From positions 248,001 through 312,000 of the forward strand of contig SJRY01000302.1 of the NCBI GenBank assembly GCA_011319805.1: 64,000 nt of DNA, given 5' to 3'. This DNA is from Macrocybe gigantea (taxonomy: Eukaryota > Basidiomycota > Agaricomycetes > Agaricales > Callistosporiaceae). The notes beneath the pieces were generated by a model. The model was given only the letters and a program-made list of their open reading frames with translations. It had not been told where the DNA came from and ran no database searches. Shown piece after piece: positions 49,267 through 61,408 of this stretch (the first letter of the stretch is position 1; every line of letters starts with the position of its first letter). The translations under genes and the position numbers were made by a program.

Positions 49267-52200
49267 TGATAGTTGGTTGATAATGGAGTGAGGAGAACGT
49301 GGTTTTATATGATCGAATTGTGGATATATGCGCTGGTATGTTGGAGTGACAGATGCGCAGTCTAAGCCCACCAGTGGCAACTGTTGAGCGTGTACTCCTA
49401 TCTCTGCGAATGAATTACAAGGCGTTCTCGTATAATCTGCAGACTCGCGCACGAAGGAGAGTATGCAGTGAAGAGAATAAGAAAGAAGCTGCAGAGACCA
49501 GCTGAGCGAGACAAAGGAAAAGAATAAGAAGGTCGTCGTACGACCTCCACCAAAAAACGTCATGCTCTTTCCCTTTTTGGGTATAACACTCTCTGAATGA
49601 CCAACTTTTCATTGGACGACATGATAACCAAGGTCACCCAGGTTATCAGCCAACTGTCCTCAGCGCCAACAAACGCTGTGCATCCGTCGTTCCTTAACCA
49701 CCGACGGCAGCTCGGTCGGGACCACCAACAAGCACACACTCTTTTTCTTCGTCAAGCTGCAGCCTATATATGTGCACATCTGTGCAACCGCAACGAAGAA
49801 CGATTGAACTAAAAAAAAATGCGACACTGTTGTTGATGCTTTGGCAAAGGTGGCGCGTTGGTAATGCACGGCTACAGAATGTTGTACGAACCCCATACTA
49901 TGGAACCATGGTACAAGATTGGACAACTATCATTTGCTCATTCTAGTAAAAGCATCATGATTCACCTCTGTCTTCTCGTTTCCTTCGTCTTTTTTTCCAG
50001 TGTCAGGACTATGGACAGACTCGATACATGACATACTAAGCAATGCGAGCTCGAGCTCGGCTGATCACTCCTGAAAGAGAGGACTACACCACAAGCATTT
50101 ATGACCACGGCGGTCAAAAGCAGGTCTCTTGCATTGCCCTGGCTCGCCCCATTTACTAATCCATGTGTGCCGATGCAGGAGTATCGTGGCTACCATTGTG
50201 GATGGTGTCGCTCGCGGCAGCAGCGGCGTGGTCTGGCTACTCTTCTCACTCTTCTCATGCTGGAGTAGATGTGCGGAGAAGACGCAGGAAGATAATGAAC
50301 CTCCTTTTTGTAGAGGAGGACAAGGCGGACGACGCATGCCGGCGTTCCACCACCAGCATAGCGTACATGCTTCTGCAATCTCGCCAACTGGTCCCGTTCC
50401 GGGGCAGTGTGTCGTCCAGTCATTCGGTCCTTCTGGCGCGGGGCCCCTCCACCTTTTGTCTAAACACGAGTCAAGGGCGTCCCCAGAGGCAGGTGGCGGC
50501 GACAGTGCTAATGCTAGGATGAAGCGTGCGGTCTGCGCCCGGCGGGCATGACGATGCAGGCGCGAACTTGGTAGCAGCCAGCGAGTCCAATGAGGGAGGC
50601 TCCGACTCGAGAACAGAGATCCTCAACATGTCGACGCCATTGATGCGCCTCGGCTGGTTTCCCTGCTCGCGCTTTCTTCGGCTCCCCACCGTGACCCCAC
50701 TCATGCAAGGCTTTCTGCATTTGTATAATTCTTTGAAAATTCAGACTCGTTACTTGACTTCCGGTCTCTGGATATCAAGAGACCCAGACGATATGATGAT
50801 ATCCTTCAGATGGCACGGCATGACTACACCAGTTTCGATTCATTAACATTCCAACATGTCGATGCTGATGTGTCCCTTTGGATTAATCAGATGCCTCTCT
50901 CGAAGTGCGGATATGTGATGCTGGCATCAACATCTACCACCGAGTGAGCCGACTTGTCCGCGCCGCCCGCTCTTATTCAAGCTGGACATGGCGTAGACGC
51001 ATAGACGTCTGTCAATTACGCTGAGCGCAGCAAACAACCCACGACATGTATGCGCGCTGGCAGGCTCATTTCCATTCAAAGATGTCGATGACAAGTCATC
51101 ACCGCAGCCGCATTGATGGATACGAGTACTCCATTGCGAGCTACAGTGGCTCGTGATGATGAGACGCAGCTCATTTGCCCAAAAAATCCAGCAACCGCTT
51201 GCCAATCCAGCATCGCCGTGTCCATCCAAAAGTTTGCTCTGACAGGGCCACAATGCCGCTGGTCCCTGACCGAAGGCGCTACCTATCGACCCATCGCCGG
51301 GTCCTCTCTGGTCCTCCTCTTCTGATCACACTGCAAGCATGTCTAAGCATGCGAAGACCACCGACTTCTCCGAGGGCGCCAATCGCATGAACCACACAGC
51401 CCCATCTTCCATCATCATCATTGATATCATCCTCGCCAACAACTGTCTGCATACACATAGCTATAGAACAGCTAGCTAAAGCATAAAACCTAAACACGCA
51501 AACACGCATTCACTGGCATCGATTTGTACCAAAACGGACCCCAAATGATGTCTATTTCAATGTCGAATTTACGGTCCATCACGCCGAGCCTCAAGCAGCC
51601 TCTCTGTCATATGTTCATCTACTAATATCCCGGGTTTCATTCTCAAAAAGCAAGAGCACCCCAGAACTCAAAACATTTCGATCGCGGACACTGATGCACA
51701 TCCCCGCGCGGCGCACACATTTAGAAGGACAAGAAGCCGTGCATGCCCATGCGTGTGCGCCGAAGACGCCATATCGAAGCGACCTGACCAGTTCCTGTCT
51801 TCTCGCATCAGTCACGCGACTGATTGACATCGCACGACAGGACAGCACAGCGCGCCGCTCAAGAGCCCCGACAGGCTCGAATTCATGAGTATCTACTACG
51901 CGAGGGTGGCAAGAAACCGCGACAGACGATTAATCGGATGTAGATTAGGTGAGAGAGAATCTGCATATGATAGCACTGCGGTCCGGTATCGGACGTCCCT
52001 AAGTATGGATCAGAAGCATACGCAACAAAAAAGGACAAGTAAAACTAAAACGTGAGGGCATAAGGCTCTGACAGAGGATTCAGGAACCGACGCGACATAC
52101 CGCACGCCCAAGGAGCCTGAGGGCCAGGGTCAGACGAACGAGCCGAACAAACCCCTGAACTCTCTGCCGAGCGATCGTTATTGGCGGAAAGAATTTCAAT

Positions 52201-52981
52201 CTAGGCCCCGTAGCGCCGTAGCGGCGTCAGCCAGGTCGGTCGCTTTGACTTCCCCTGCGTTGTCGGCTGATGAAGGAAATGGGGTTCGGGTGACTTCTGA
52301 CGTTTGACGAGGGTAGCGGTAGCGAGAGAAAGAGGGCAAAGGGTTTCGACGCAGATAGGACAGATAGGAGGGTGATGGTGATGTGGAAACGAACGTGCCA
52401 ATGGCAGAGTCTGAAACTGAGCGGTTGGAGCGAGAGAAAGAGGGGTGAAAAAGAGTTAGTTGAGCGAGTACCGTTCGACCGACTAATTAACAAGTGGAAA
52501 ATAGAAAGAATCCAATCCCGGGAGGAGGAAGGAAACAATAAATAGATATACAAACAGATGGAGAAAGAAAATCCCTGAACAAAACTAGAAGAAAAAAAAG
52601 CAAAGAGATTGTTGCAGGTGGACAGATGTGCAGATATGTGACGGGGAAGGGGGAGGGTAGGTGGCGATATGTAGGATGGTCCTGAGATATGACATATAGC
52701 GTTAACCAATTTCGAGTTCCTTGCTAGGGATTCCGAGGCGGTGTGTGAGTGAGTAGCAGCGTGGATAGACGATGGTGACGGCGATGACAGCATCGACGGA
52801 TGTTCCCAACTTTGTGTAGTGTGATGTAAAAAAAAACCTTCCCAACCATCCTTTTGTGCGTAAAAGAAAAGGAAAGAAACCCAAAGTAAAAACCCGATAA
52901 ATAAAGCAAAGAGGGCGGGGATATGAAGCACAACAATGTTAGGAATAAAAAGCAAATATGCAAGAATGAAAAAAAAAAGTC
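49267..52981. other. About 3.7 kb with no supported gene
   Basis: The longest gene-poor stretch of the window. Open frames on both strands are short, overlapping and without recognised motifs. The right part (52,200-52,980) is purine-rich on the plus strand. It gives a 259-codon minus-strand frame of hydrophobic low complexity that I treat as the 3' UTR of the DUF7729 gene. A long non-coding RNA or a gene with many tiny exons cannot be excluded. Confidence 0.35.
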
Positions 52982-54296
52982 TTAAGAAAGAAGCAACATC
53001 GTCCAACCAAACAACACGGTGGCATACACTGTCGATCCCACCGCTTCGCGCCTATCCGCGGCGTTGCGAACTGCGGTCTGGACGTACCCCGTGCCGCACT
53101 GCTGCGCCGCCAGGCCAGCGGCGGCAACGTAGGTCTTCTTGAGCCCAGGCAGCTGATCGGCTCGTGCATTGTCGTCGAGTGCATCGGCGTAGAGTCCCAT
53201 GATGGACTTTGTGCAGGTCGAGCAAGACGGGTGGACGACTTTGGGAGGCCGGTGCCGAGAGGGAGAGAGTAGAAGTAGAGGTCGGACGGGTTGGCATTAC
53301 GCACGGCATCGATGAAGCAGTACGTGTTCAATGACGGGTTCTGGGTGCAGGCCGTCGTGCGCATAAGGCTGTACGCTTGAAGGGCTGTTCAAGAAAGATG
53401 GAGATGAAGTTGAGTGAGAATCTGATGATGATAAAAGATAAAACATGCCTATGGACATGCCGAGGACGGCCGAGTTTTGCTCGGAGAGCTCCTGGTCGCA
53501 GACCGTCTTGAGGTTGGACGCGAACCAGCCCATGTTTGCGACGCACTGGTTCTCGTCCACGGGAGTGTTGCAGGTCCCCCATATGATCGAGTTCATCAGC
53601 GTCAAATTCTGTTGTGCCTGTTTTGCATTCCATAAATTTTTTTATTTCCGCAGAGAAGCATCGTTCGGTCAGAAAACAAGTTTGATCGACTGCTAAGTGT
53701 TATGAAAGACGCACCTGGATGAACTGATTAGAGTTTTGGAAGAGGACAGAGAACGGTCGACAGGGCCTGAACGCCTGGGACGAGGTCATGTTCTGAAAGA
53801 AATTGAAGCATGCTACGGTAGAAAAGTTCTGCGGGACGTCCGAGTCGAAAGGCTGAGGGAATGGAGTCGGCAGCACAGGCGGAGCGCTCGGGACTGTCGG
53901 GACGGGTGACAAGGCAGGGTTGGACAACGAAGACGAGGCCGAAGGCGCCGAGGAGCTCGCAGACACGACGAGCGACGCCCCGGCGGATGTCGGCGTAGGA
54001 GTTGACAGCTGTCGCGGGTCAAGGTGTCGCTTGTGCGTCGACCAGTCGCTGCCCTTTGCAAGCAGGGCCCGCCATGAGCCGACGCCCGTTGAACTGTCTG
54101 TTAGGAGGACGTCAAAGGCGGCCGGATGGGCAAAGTAGCGCGTCGAGAGTGTGACTACGACGACGAGGAGAGGGATGAGAATAGCAGCCCATCTCATGCG
54201 CCTGCCGGTGCGGCGCTTAGCGTCCTGAGAAGCCGCAAAGACGGAGTCATTGTTGTGCGTAGGGAGAGGCGTGGTTTCGAAAGACTGCTTCGTCAT
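52982..54296 (-). CDS. DUF7729 surface protein, probably GPI-anchored
   Basis: The N-terminus MTKQSFETTPLPTHNNDSVF precedes a single membrane segment (MRWAAILIPLLVVVVTLSTR). A Ser/Pro stalk follows, then the Cys-rich domain: FDSDVPQNFSTVACFNFFQN, FRPCRPFSVLFQNSNQFIQ, AQQNLTLMNSIIWGTCNTPV, DENQCVANMGWFASNLKTVC, NPSLNTYCFIDAVRNANPSD, LYFYSLPLGTGLP and CSTCTKSIMGLYADALDDNA. It ends in a hydrophobic tail (TVYATVLFGWTMLLLS). This pattern is the DUF7729 family of basidiomycete surface proteins. A frame break at GGG 53229-53231 (plus strand) needs one extra base to read SSTPSCSTCTKS. Function is unknown; a cell-surface or wall location is inferred. Confidence 0.8.
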
Positions 54297-54759
54297 CGAG
54301 GGGTCAAAAGCGTCATCTGCGACGCAAGCCTTGGGGGTCTGGGTGATGGTGGGGGCGTGAACATGTGCGAGGGGGGGAGTTGTTAATAAAGGAGCGTGAT
54401 GGTCGAAAAGAGCGTGATGGCTGCGAAACAGGAATCAAGAACAGCACAGCCTGGGAGGGTGTTGTGGTTTAAAGAGACAGAAGAGTCCGGCTGAGCGCCA
54501 GTGGTGGGATCATGTCGAAAAAAGGTGATCAATCTCGATCACAACCACGTGGCTCAAAAGTCCAGGCACTCGGCCTCAAAACATGTTTTCTCTTTTGAAA
54601 CTTGTATACGACTTGTCGGAGGATATTTCTCACTAAACAGTGGCGCGCAGATCATTCAACTATCCAAGTCAATGCCCATATTACACAGGTGACATGGTTG
54701 AACATTGCATATCGCGCTCGACGTCGCGCTTCCGCCAACCCAGAGTTGGACAGGCGCTC
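54297..54759. other. Intergenic
   Basis: 460 bp with no coding signal. It is the promoter of the DUF7729 gene and the 3' flank of the PCD-like gene. Confidence 0.4.
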
Positions 54760-56370
54760 CTAAAACCAATGTCGTGGCATGTCCTTCCTGTCCCTTGCCA
54801 CTTTCGCAAAATGGTAGCCCCCCACCTTCCGCTGCTCGCTCCCTTCCAGCTCCGCGTTCGTCTCCGGCATCTCCGCCTGCACAAACGCTAGCTTCAGCGC
54901 CGACTCTTGCATTCCCGGGTTGCGCTTTTCAAAAATCTGCTCCGTCAGCATCGCCAACTTCACGTCCCGCAGCGCGATCCTCGGCGCCTCACGCTGGCTC
55001 CGGAAGAACACGAACACTATCAGGGAGTCTATCCATATATGTACAGTAGACTAGGCCGACAAATCAATCAATCTTGCTTGCTCTACAGAAGCAGCATTGA
55101 AACGCACCTCGGGATGGTCATTGATGAGCTTGAGCACCTCCTGCGCAAATCCGACATTGTCCTGGAAAGTCGGGAACGTGTACGCCGCTATCAAAACCGG
55201 CGACCTTGTCAAATGCACTTTCTCCTTCACCGACGCCCCCTCATTCGCGTCCTCGTCCACCGCCACCTTCATGTTCCACGTTACCCGCCAGCCGCGCTCA
55301 TACAGAGGCACGACCAGGTCCGCCATCTGCTCGTCCGAGCAAAATGCTTCCTCTCCCTCCACTCCCTCCTCGATCACCGGCAGCGCAGGCAGTGGTGCAT
55401 CATACCGCACGGGAATGGCGCTGCCGCCCGGGGGACCCACCAGCTCCGGGTCCAGCGGCTGCCTAAGCACTTTCGTCCTCAGGCTCTGCGCGGTAAGGCG
55501 GTGGATGTACCGCAGCCGCTGAAGCGTGTACGGCGAACCGGGCGGCGCGTACCCCGTCGTAGGTTCCCCGTGCACCGCAGCGTAAGCGCGCTCCAGCACG
55601 TTCGCGAACCGCCCGTCGCGCAGCGTGAGTCCCGCCCCTGGCAGCCGGCTGTCCGCCGTTTCAGTAAGCGGAACGCCCAGCACGTCGTCTGACCCGGCTT
55701 TGACGTAGATCTTCGCCTTGCCCTGCACGCCTGTGCGCATGATGGCCAACGGTTCGTACTGACCAACAGTCAATATCCAAGAAATCAATAAGAATGCAGC
55801 AAGAGAGCCGACTCACGTCCTCTGCCTTTGCAACGTCTCCAAGCATGCCCAAAAACTCGCTCGCCTCTTGCAGCGTGGCAAACGGATACCGTCTGCACAG
55901 CAACGGGTGCATCCGCCTGTCCCGCCGTAGCTTGCCGTCCTTGACACGCAGGTTGCGCTCGCACATCCGCACATACCACCGCCGCGAATACAGCGGCACA
56001 ATGTACCGCTCCAGCTCCTGATGCGTCACGTATCGCAGCGGCTGGGACATCGGCAGGTCCGGCAGGTCCGGCAGCGGGTACAGAACTTTGCGCTCTTCGA
56101 GACTGCCTAAGTTACAAACGAGGGAGCAAAGGAAAAAAAAAAAAAGGGTACGAATCAGCGCCTTCTAGATCCAGTCTGTCAGTGGGAGAGCTGCGAGAAG
56201 CATTTACGTGGTGGTTCCTGTTCCGCCTTCAATGTCGCGTATTTATCTTTTTGAGTTGTTGTGAGTCCGCATCGCAGAGCCGGTCTACGTGTGCCAATGA
56301 AGCTAGGATTTACCCGAGACGAGATGGGGATGAACAGCGGACGCGATATTAGTGGGCGTAGACGGTGCAT
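54760..56370 (-). CDS. Mitochondrial protein with two PCD-like (pterin dehydratase fold) domains
   Basis: The start MHRLRPLISRPLFIPISSRV and the following basic, hydroxyl-rich stretch look like a mitochondrial presequence. After an intron come LEERKVLYPLPDLPDLPMSQ and a first PCD-like unit (LYSRRWYVRMCERNLRVKDG, YPFATLQEASEFLGMLGDVA, GLTLRDGRFANVLERAY). A second unit is clearer: LVVPLYERGWRVTWNMKVAV, YTFPTFQDNVGFAQEVLKLI, NDHPEVRFNAASV, VFVFFRSQREAPRIALRDVK, LAMLTEQIF. The catalytic HHP of pterin-4a-carbinolamine dehydratases is NDHP here and DHY in the first unit, so dehydratase activity is doubtful. The last splice junction (near 55,120-55,030) is off by one base. A role in mitochondria is inferred from the presequence. 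Confidence 0.7.
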
Positions 56371-56670
56371 TAGATTCAAGTATGGACTCGAAAAAGTGTG
56401 GCTGGTTAGAACCATTTATTTGATTCACAAGCTGCCAGTAAACAATATCCAGTCGGCTACGTCGACTTCGCGTCCCAGAAAGGCGCTGAACGTAGCTGCT
56501 TCCGCAGCGATCATGACTGAAGTTTTTTGACTCGACATGAAGCGTCTTTCACCACCGCAAGCGTCAAAGTATGATGCATCTGTATACATACACAAGACAG
56601 TATGGTCCGTTCGAACTCCTTTCTGAACGTCTCGTGAAATGTAAGTTTCTCCCCTTCCTGATCTAAGCCT
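56371..56670. other. Intergenic
   Basis: 300 bp between the divergent-from-left PCD-like gene start and the 3' end of the terpene synthase. It serves as the promoter of the former. No gene is seen. Confidence 0.4.
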
Positions 56671-57850
56671 CTACTCTGCGTCCGGGTGTGGCAGAAGCCT
56701 CCTGACATCGACGCTGTATCGCTTGCCTTGAAGATGATATCTCCTATTCATACCCCGGTTTCGATGGCGCCACAAAGTGGAGAAAAGGTCGGCAACAGAA
56801 ACTCACACATATCCAACTTCAAAACTGCGCCAGATCTGATAACGTCTATGTCCGCATGCGAAGCGATGTGAATGACGTCCCGGCAAACTGTGACCTCGCG
56901 TTCTATATCAACCACAGCATCGAAGAGAGTCTTCTCTTCCACAATTGCTCTGTGATGCACGTATGTCGCCGTTTCGCCGTCGAGCTCCTCCTTAATGAAC
57001 CTGCCACGACTCGTCATGAAAGATAGACACCTAGCACAAGAATCAAAGAGAGCGCACGATAAAATATCGTTGACAGCGTCAAGCCAAAAGGTCATCTCGG
57101 GAACAGCTTGGACGTATTGGTCGATCCCAATGCCTGTCGACTTTGGGAACAAAATATGCACGTACGCCATCCCTGCCGAACCCAGGTTGCGCACGAACCA
57201 CGGAAATTTCTTCAAATTTGGCGACAGCTTGAATGGGCGTGCTTCTTGTTCGAGACAGTTGCCGGGCGTGAAATTGAAAACGGAGGAGAAGATCAGATCT
57301 GCGATCAGCGGATCATAATAGTCATGCACAGAGCGCAGAACGTCGGCCAGAGCATCCAAGACAGATTCAAGCTGAGGTAGGCCTCGAAGGAACCGCAGCC
57401 CAAATGCATCGAATGCCTCTCTGTCACCCCAGATCACATCATCGACATGGAAAAGATACCTGAATGGATTGTTGATATTGAAATAGCTTGTCCGTTGGAG
57501 AAAAATTATCGCTCGCACCAAGTAAGGAGCACTGTCCATCTTTTCTCCTCAAAGGTGAGATGATTGTACCCAAGCTGGCCGAAACCGATGTTGAACGAAG
57601 CAAAAATCGGTTCAAAAGCTTTCCGACTTACTTCTATCAAACTAGCGGCTATGTGCATCGCATGTTTCGTTCATGCGCCTCTTCCCGCATGGCTGCCAGT
57701 AACGCGCTATTGGTGGTGGAAATCTTTGGTGAGACAAAATTAAGACTCTGCAGGAACTTCGCGATGACGGCAGCAACGCCATCGTGTCCTAAGTGGACGA
57801 GCGACGACAGGCTTTCAGCGTTTGAGACGGCCAAGAAGTGCCAAGTGAAA
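56671..57850 (-). CDS. TRI5-type terpene synthase (isoprenoid cyclase)
   Basis: A class I cyclase of the trichodiene synthase family. From N to C: HDGVAAVIAKFLQSLNFVSP, then MHIAASLIEVSRKAFEPIFA, YNHLTFEEKRWTVLLTW, the first metal motif in YLFHVDDVIWGDREAFDAFG, FLRGLPQLESVLDALADVLR, and after an intron the NSE motif VNDILSFIKEELDGETATYV. The C-terminal basic KRYSVDVRRLLPHPDAE holds the RY pair that binds diphosphate. The TAG is at 56671-56673. A frame break near 57,660 (ERNM|MHIAAS) needs one extra base. The first exon with the start codon was not resolved; a TATATATA box at 57930-57937 sets its upstream limit. The product is probably a sesquiterpene, from farnesyl diphosphate. Confidence 0.82.
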
Positions 57851-57929
57851 ATCCCACCTGTCGCAGGAGAGGAGGGACCACAAGCCGTGTCTCGCGTTAT
57901 TGCATGTGGAATGGGATTGATTCATGCCC

Positions 57930-57937
57930 TATATATA
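57930..57937 (-). promoter_or_regulatory. TATA box of the terpene synthase gene
   Basis: The sequence CCTATATATAGG is palindromic, so orientation is set by context. It lies about 100 bp before the first terpene synthase exon on the minus strand. Confidence 0.45.
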
Positions 57938-58821
57938 GGCAGGTGAACACGATAAGCCAGCGCGTAGGACTTCTTGCAGCTTTGACAAGCTTATCTCTGG
58001 ATCAATGTTCTCTAAACAATAACTATGTGCATTAGTATAAGACAGCTTATAGCGAATGCATGAATCGCACTCACAACATTCATAAATGAATCTGCGGACG
58101 GATTTGAGTCGGATTCGGTCTTCGCAAAGAGAAGTGACAAGTTGCTTGGCCTGTGAGACTCGTAGGATTTCATCGCCATTTGTAGGCACAAGAGGCAGAA
58201 AGCTTGGCGATAGTACGCAAAGTATCATGCTTAGGCATCTATCTATCGCGTCCCCTTTAAATTTGACGCGATAGGGTTTACGGCGGCGTATATGGAAAAG
58301 TTCCCTCACATTGTGAGTTTACAGAGAGTATCGCCACTAGCTGGTCTACCAACCATTACGACATTCTGCATAACCTGCTTCTCCTCAAGCAGAATCAGAA
58401 AATTCCTTGGAAAAGGCCAAGCCTCGTGCAAGGTCGCGACAGTTGTTTTGAAGATTTGGCCCACGTGATCGCGTACTCAGGCTAGCGGAAAATGCTTGAT
58501 GGCGTTGAAGTTACAACAACGCCAGCACCCGTTGTCTCAGCAAATGAGAATCCGTTCCTTGCTGAACATATGGTCCACGACTGACAGAGAAGGGCAGATC
58601 AGAAATCAGACGATCAGGAGGTTTCCTTACCTAATACAAACCTCTGGCGGAGCAACCTGCCATAGGGAACTTGATAAGATGCGAGGCATGAGCACATTTT
58701 CGGCGCCGGTCATGACCTGACAATCGGTGCGTGCTTATAGCTCTTAAGACGATCATCGTTGATTATAAATCTCCAAGAATAAAAAGCCTGGCATCAGGGC
58801 TTGAGACACATCGACAATCAG
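57938..58821. other. Intergenic between terpene synthase and MDR gene
   Basis: About 880 bp. A minus-strand frame at 58309-58080 (SPSFLPLVPTNGDEILRVSQ, LVTSLCEDRIRLKSVRRFIY) reads partly like protein, but I cannot assign it. It could be a remnant or part of an unseen small gene. Both flanking genes are transcribed away from this region. Confidence 0.3.
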
Positions 58822-60198
58822 ATGGCTACCGTTATGAAAGGTCTCATCACTGTCGTCGGAAACACTGCGCTCGTTTCCGACGTTTCTGTTCCGGAGCCCT
58901 CTGCGAACGAGATACGGTACGTCAGATAGATGCTTCCGTCCAGTCCTTGACTAACATCGTGCTGCAAGCGTGAAGGTCCATTCGATCGCGTTGAATCCAA
59001 TCGATTCTCTGTATGTCGCGCATCCGGTGGCTCCTCCTGGTCGCATCGTAGGAAGCGATATCGCTGGTATCGTGGACAAAGTTGGTCCTCAAGTCAAAGA
59101 TTGGGTGGTTGGAGATCGAGTCGCAGGCTTCCTTCAAGGAGGTAGGTTGTTTTCCGAAATGACCGGTCATTGCGTCTACTTGACCGCGTTTCTATAATAA
59201 GCCACATCTGGGAACCCAAGGCCAGGGGGATTTGCTGAATATGCAATCCTCGAGTCGGATCTGGCCATTCGTATACCGTCTGGCGTGTCATTTGAAGATG
59301 CAGCCACTCTGCCCCTGTGTTCACTCACAGCTGCCCAGGTATGACCATCCCATTTCTTTCCTTTCCTCCGTGCTGACAGCCGTCCAAATCAGGCGCTATT
59401 CATTCGTCTTGGAATGCATGCGCCTTTTCCCAATCCGTCCGGTGCCGAGACGAAAGATATCGATCCGCCTACTCTGCTTGTCTATTCGGCGGCTACGGCC
59501 GTAGGCCTGTTCGCCATCGAGCTAGCCAAGGCTTCCCGCACTCGATCTGGCCAACCGTACCGCGTCTTCGCGACTGCGAGCACAGCGCACCATGCAAAGC
59601 TTCGCTCCTTAGGCGTCGAAGCCGTCTTTGACTACCGCTCTCCATCGTGGCCGGACGAAGTGCGCAAAGCGTCTGGGGGTATCTCGGCCGCGTTTGATTG
59701 CATCTCAGAAGATGAGAGCACGGCAAAGATATCGCAGACGTTTGGGCCCTCTGGAGGCACTATCGCGGCCGTCAGAAAGTCCGCTTGGAGCAAAGACGGC
59801 GTCCGACCGGACGTCACTCCGATATACAGCGCCGTGTGGTGGGGCCTTGGTCATGAAATCCAGTACAACGGCACGTCTTCTCTGAATATTTCCGTTTCAT
59901 TTAGCTGACACAGCCGCATTCCAGACGAGAGCATGCCTGCAAAGCCCGAATGGCGCGAGATGGCCGTCAACTTTTTCAGGTACCTATCTGACGGCAGACT
60001 GGGTGACGCCTCGCATTTCCCGATCGGTGCCATTCCCGTCCGCCTCATGCCTGGAGGACTCGAGCGAGTGGTGCCTGACGGCTTCACTCTGCTGGGAACA
60101 GGAAAGTCATCGATCGCGGCTCGACGAGCAGAGCTGCCGTCGAACCGTGGATGAAGCCTATCCGAGGCGAAAAGCTCGTCTATCATATCGATGATTGA
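58822..60198 (+). CDS. Zinc-type MDR enoyl/quinone reductase-like protein
   Basis: A medium-chain dehydrogenase/reductase of the fungal trans-enoyl reductase type. MATVMKGLITVVGNTALVSD leads into VKVHSIALNPIDSLYVAHPV, GRIVGSDIAGIVDKVGPQVK, WVVGDRVAGFLQGATSGNPR and FAEYAILESDLAIRIPSGVS. The nucleotide-binding part is LLVYSAATAVGLFAIELAKA. Then come GVEAVFDYRSPSWPDEVRKA and EWREMAVNFFRYLSDGRLGD. The end VEPWMKPIRGEKLVYHIDD lies in a shifted frame: one base appears to be missing near 60106 (GTGK|VIDRG). The splice near 59,870 is also uncertain. Such NADPH-dependent enzymes often act in secondary metabolism, and it sits head to head with the terpene synthase. Confidence 0.8.
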
Positions 60199-61408
60199 GT
60201 AATACGGACTGTAGATCAGACCAAATCCGCAAAATTCATCAATTTACTGTCAAAAACAGACTCTGCGAGTCCTTGTGGCTCAGGCTGAGATTTCATTCGC
60301 TCTCATTTTGTTATCATTATATGCTATACTTCTCATGCCTGAATGCGTGAACGATGCCAACGGTCTGCACCTCCGCTGTCTGACTCAAACAGTAACACCT
60401 CGGTCGTTATGATAATTGATGATCATTTTTCTTTGTTCCAGTTGTCGCTAATTCGAAACAGTTGTATCCACCGTTCAACAAAGCTGTGCGAGTGGTAGCT
60501 TCACCATCGCCACTCTCAACGACGCGTTCAAGATTCTGGTATTCAATATTTTCCCGGATTTGGATTTTAAAGCTTAATTCTGTGTGATGGAATAGTCTCA
60601 GCAATGAACAGAGTTGAGATGCCCGTACAGTCTTGCCAGATACGGAGTCCTTTCGGCCATTTGGGGATCGTAGTTCTGCCCTCTTCTACGTGAAGTAAGA
60701 GAGAAGAAGGCGTGATGTTGCATTTGACGGTAATCGATTGCACACTGTTGAAGGGGCTGTTCTGGCATTGTCCAACCCGCAAACGATTGGACCGGCTTGT
60801 TGAGATATTTGGTGAAGAGTCGCAGTGGTTCGAAGACTTTTTTTTTTTTTTTACAATGGACAAGTTTATAATATTGAGTTGTTGGAGTAGGTTTGTTCTT
60901 ATGCAACGGTTTAGCTTACATCTCCCAGTAATTGCGAAAGTCTTCCTAATAGTCTGACGCGTTCAGTCTGAAGTAGCAACATATCTTTTTTCTCTTAAAA
61001 TGCCATATTCTTGTTCTGAGATATATATCAAGGCAGATCTGGTGCTCGCTAATGGTTTATCACAAAGCCTATGCCGTCCACGGGGAGAGAAATGCACCTG
61101 GCCGGCAAGCCTTTTGACCCGATGCTTCTCTGTCATTGAGTCGAGTCCGGCTAGCGCTGAGCGGCTTGTCGACGGCTGGCAAGTATGCAACTTCTTCCCG
61201 CGGCTGACAAGTCAAGCAGTGACCGCTCTCGAACAGCTAGAGGAGTGGAACATATTGACACATGCATATTAAGCCCATGGCCAATTGGCCTTGAGAGCAA
61301 GGTGACAACATAAACCGTCATCATTTCGGGATGGTGACCGATGACCTACACGGTCTTGTTCACGTTTATCTGAATGCTACAGAAATTCATGCTGTTCCTG
61401 TGGAACAG
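60199..61408. other. About 1.2 kb intergenic
   Basis: No supported gene. It carries a T-run of 14 near 60,839-60,852. Short frames here have no recognised motif. Confidence 0.4.

Noticed and set aside
52227..53006. 259-codon open frame on the minus strand, rich in hydrophobic residues
   Set aside because: It begins inside the 3' end of the DUF7729 gene and is pyrimidine-rich low complexity on its own strand. The apparent membrane segments come from T-rich composition, so it is treated as 3' UTR.
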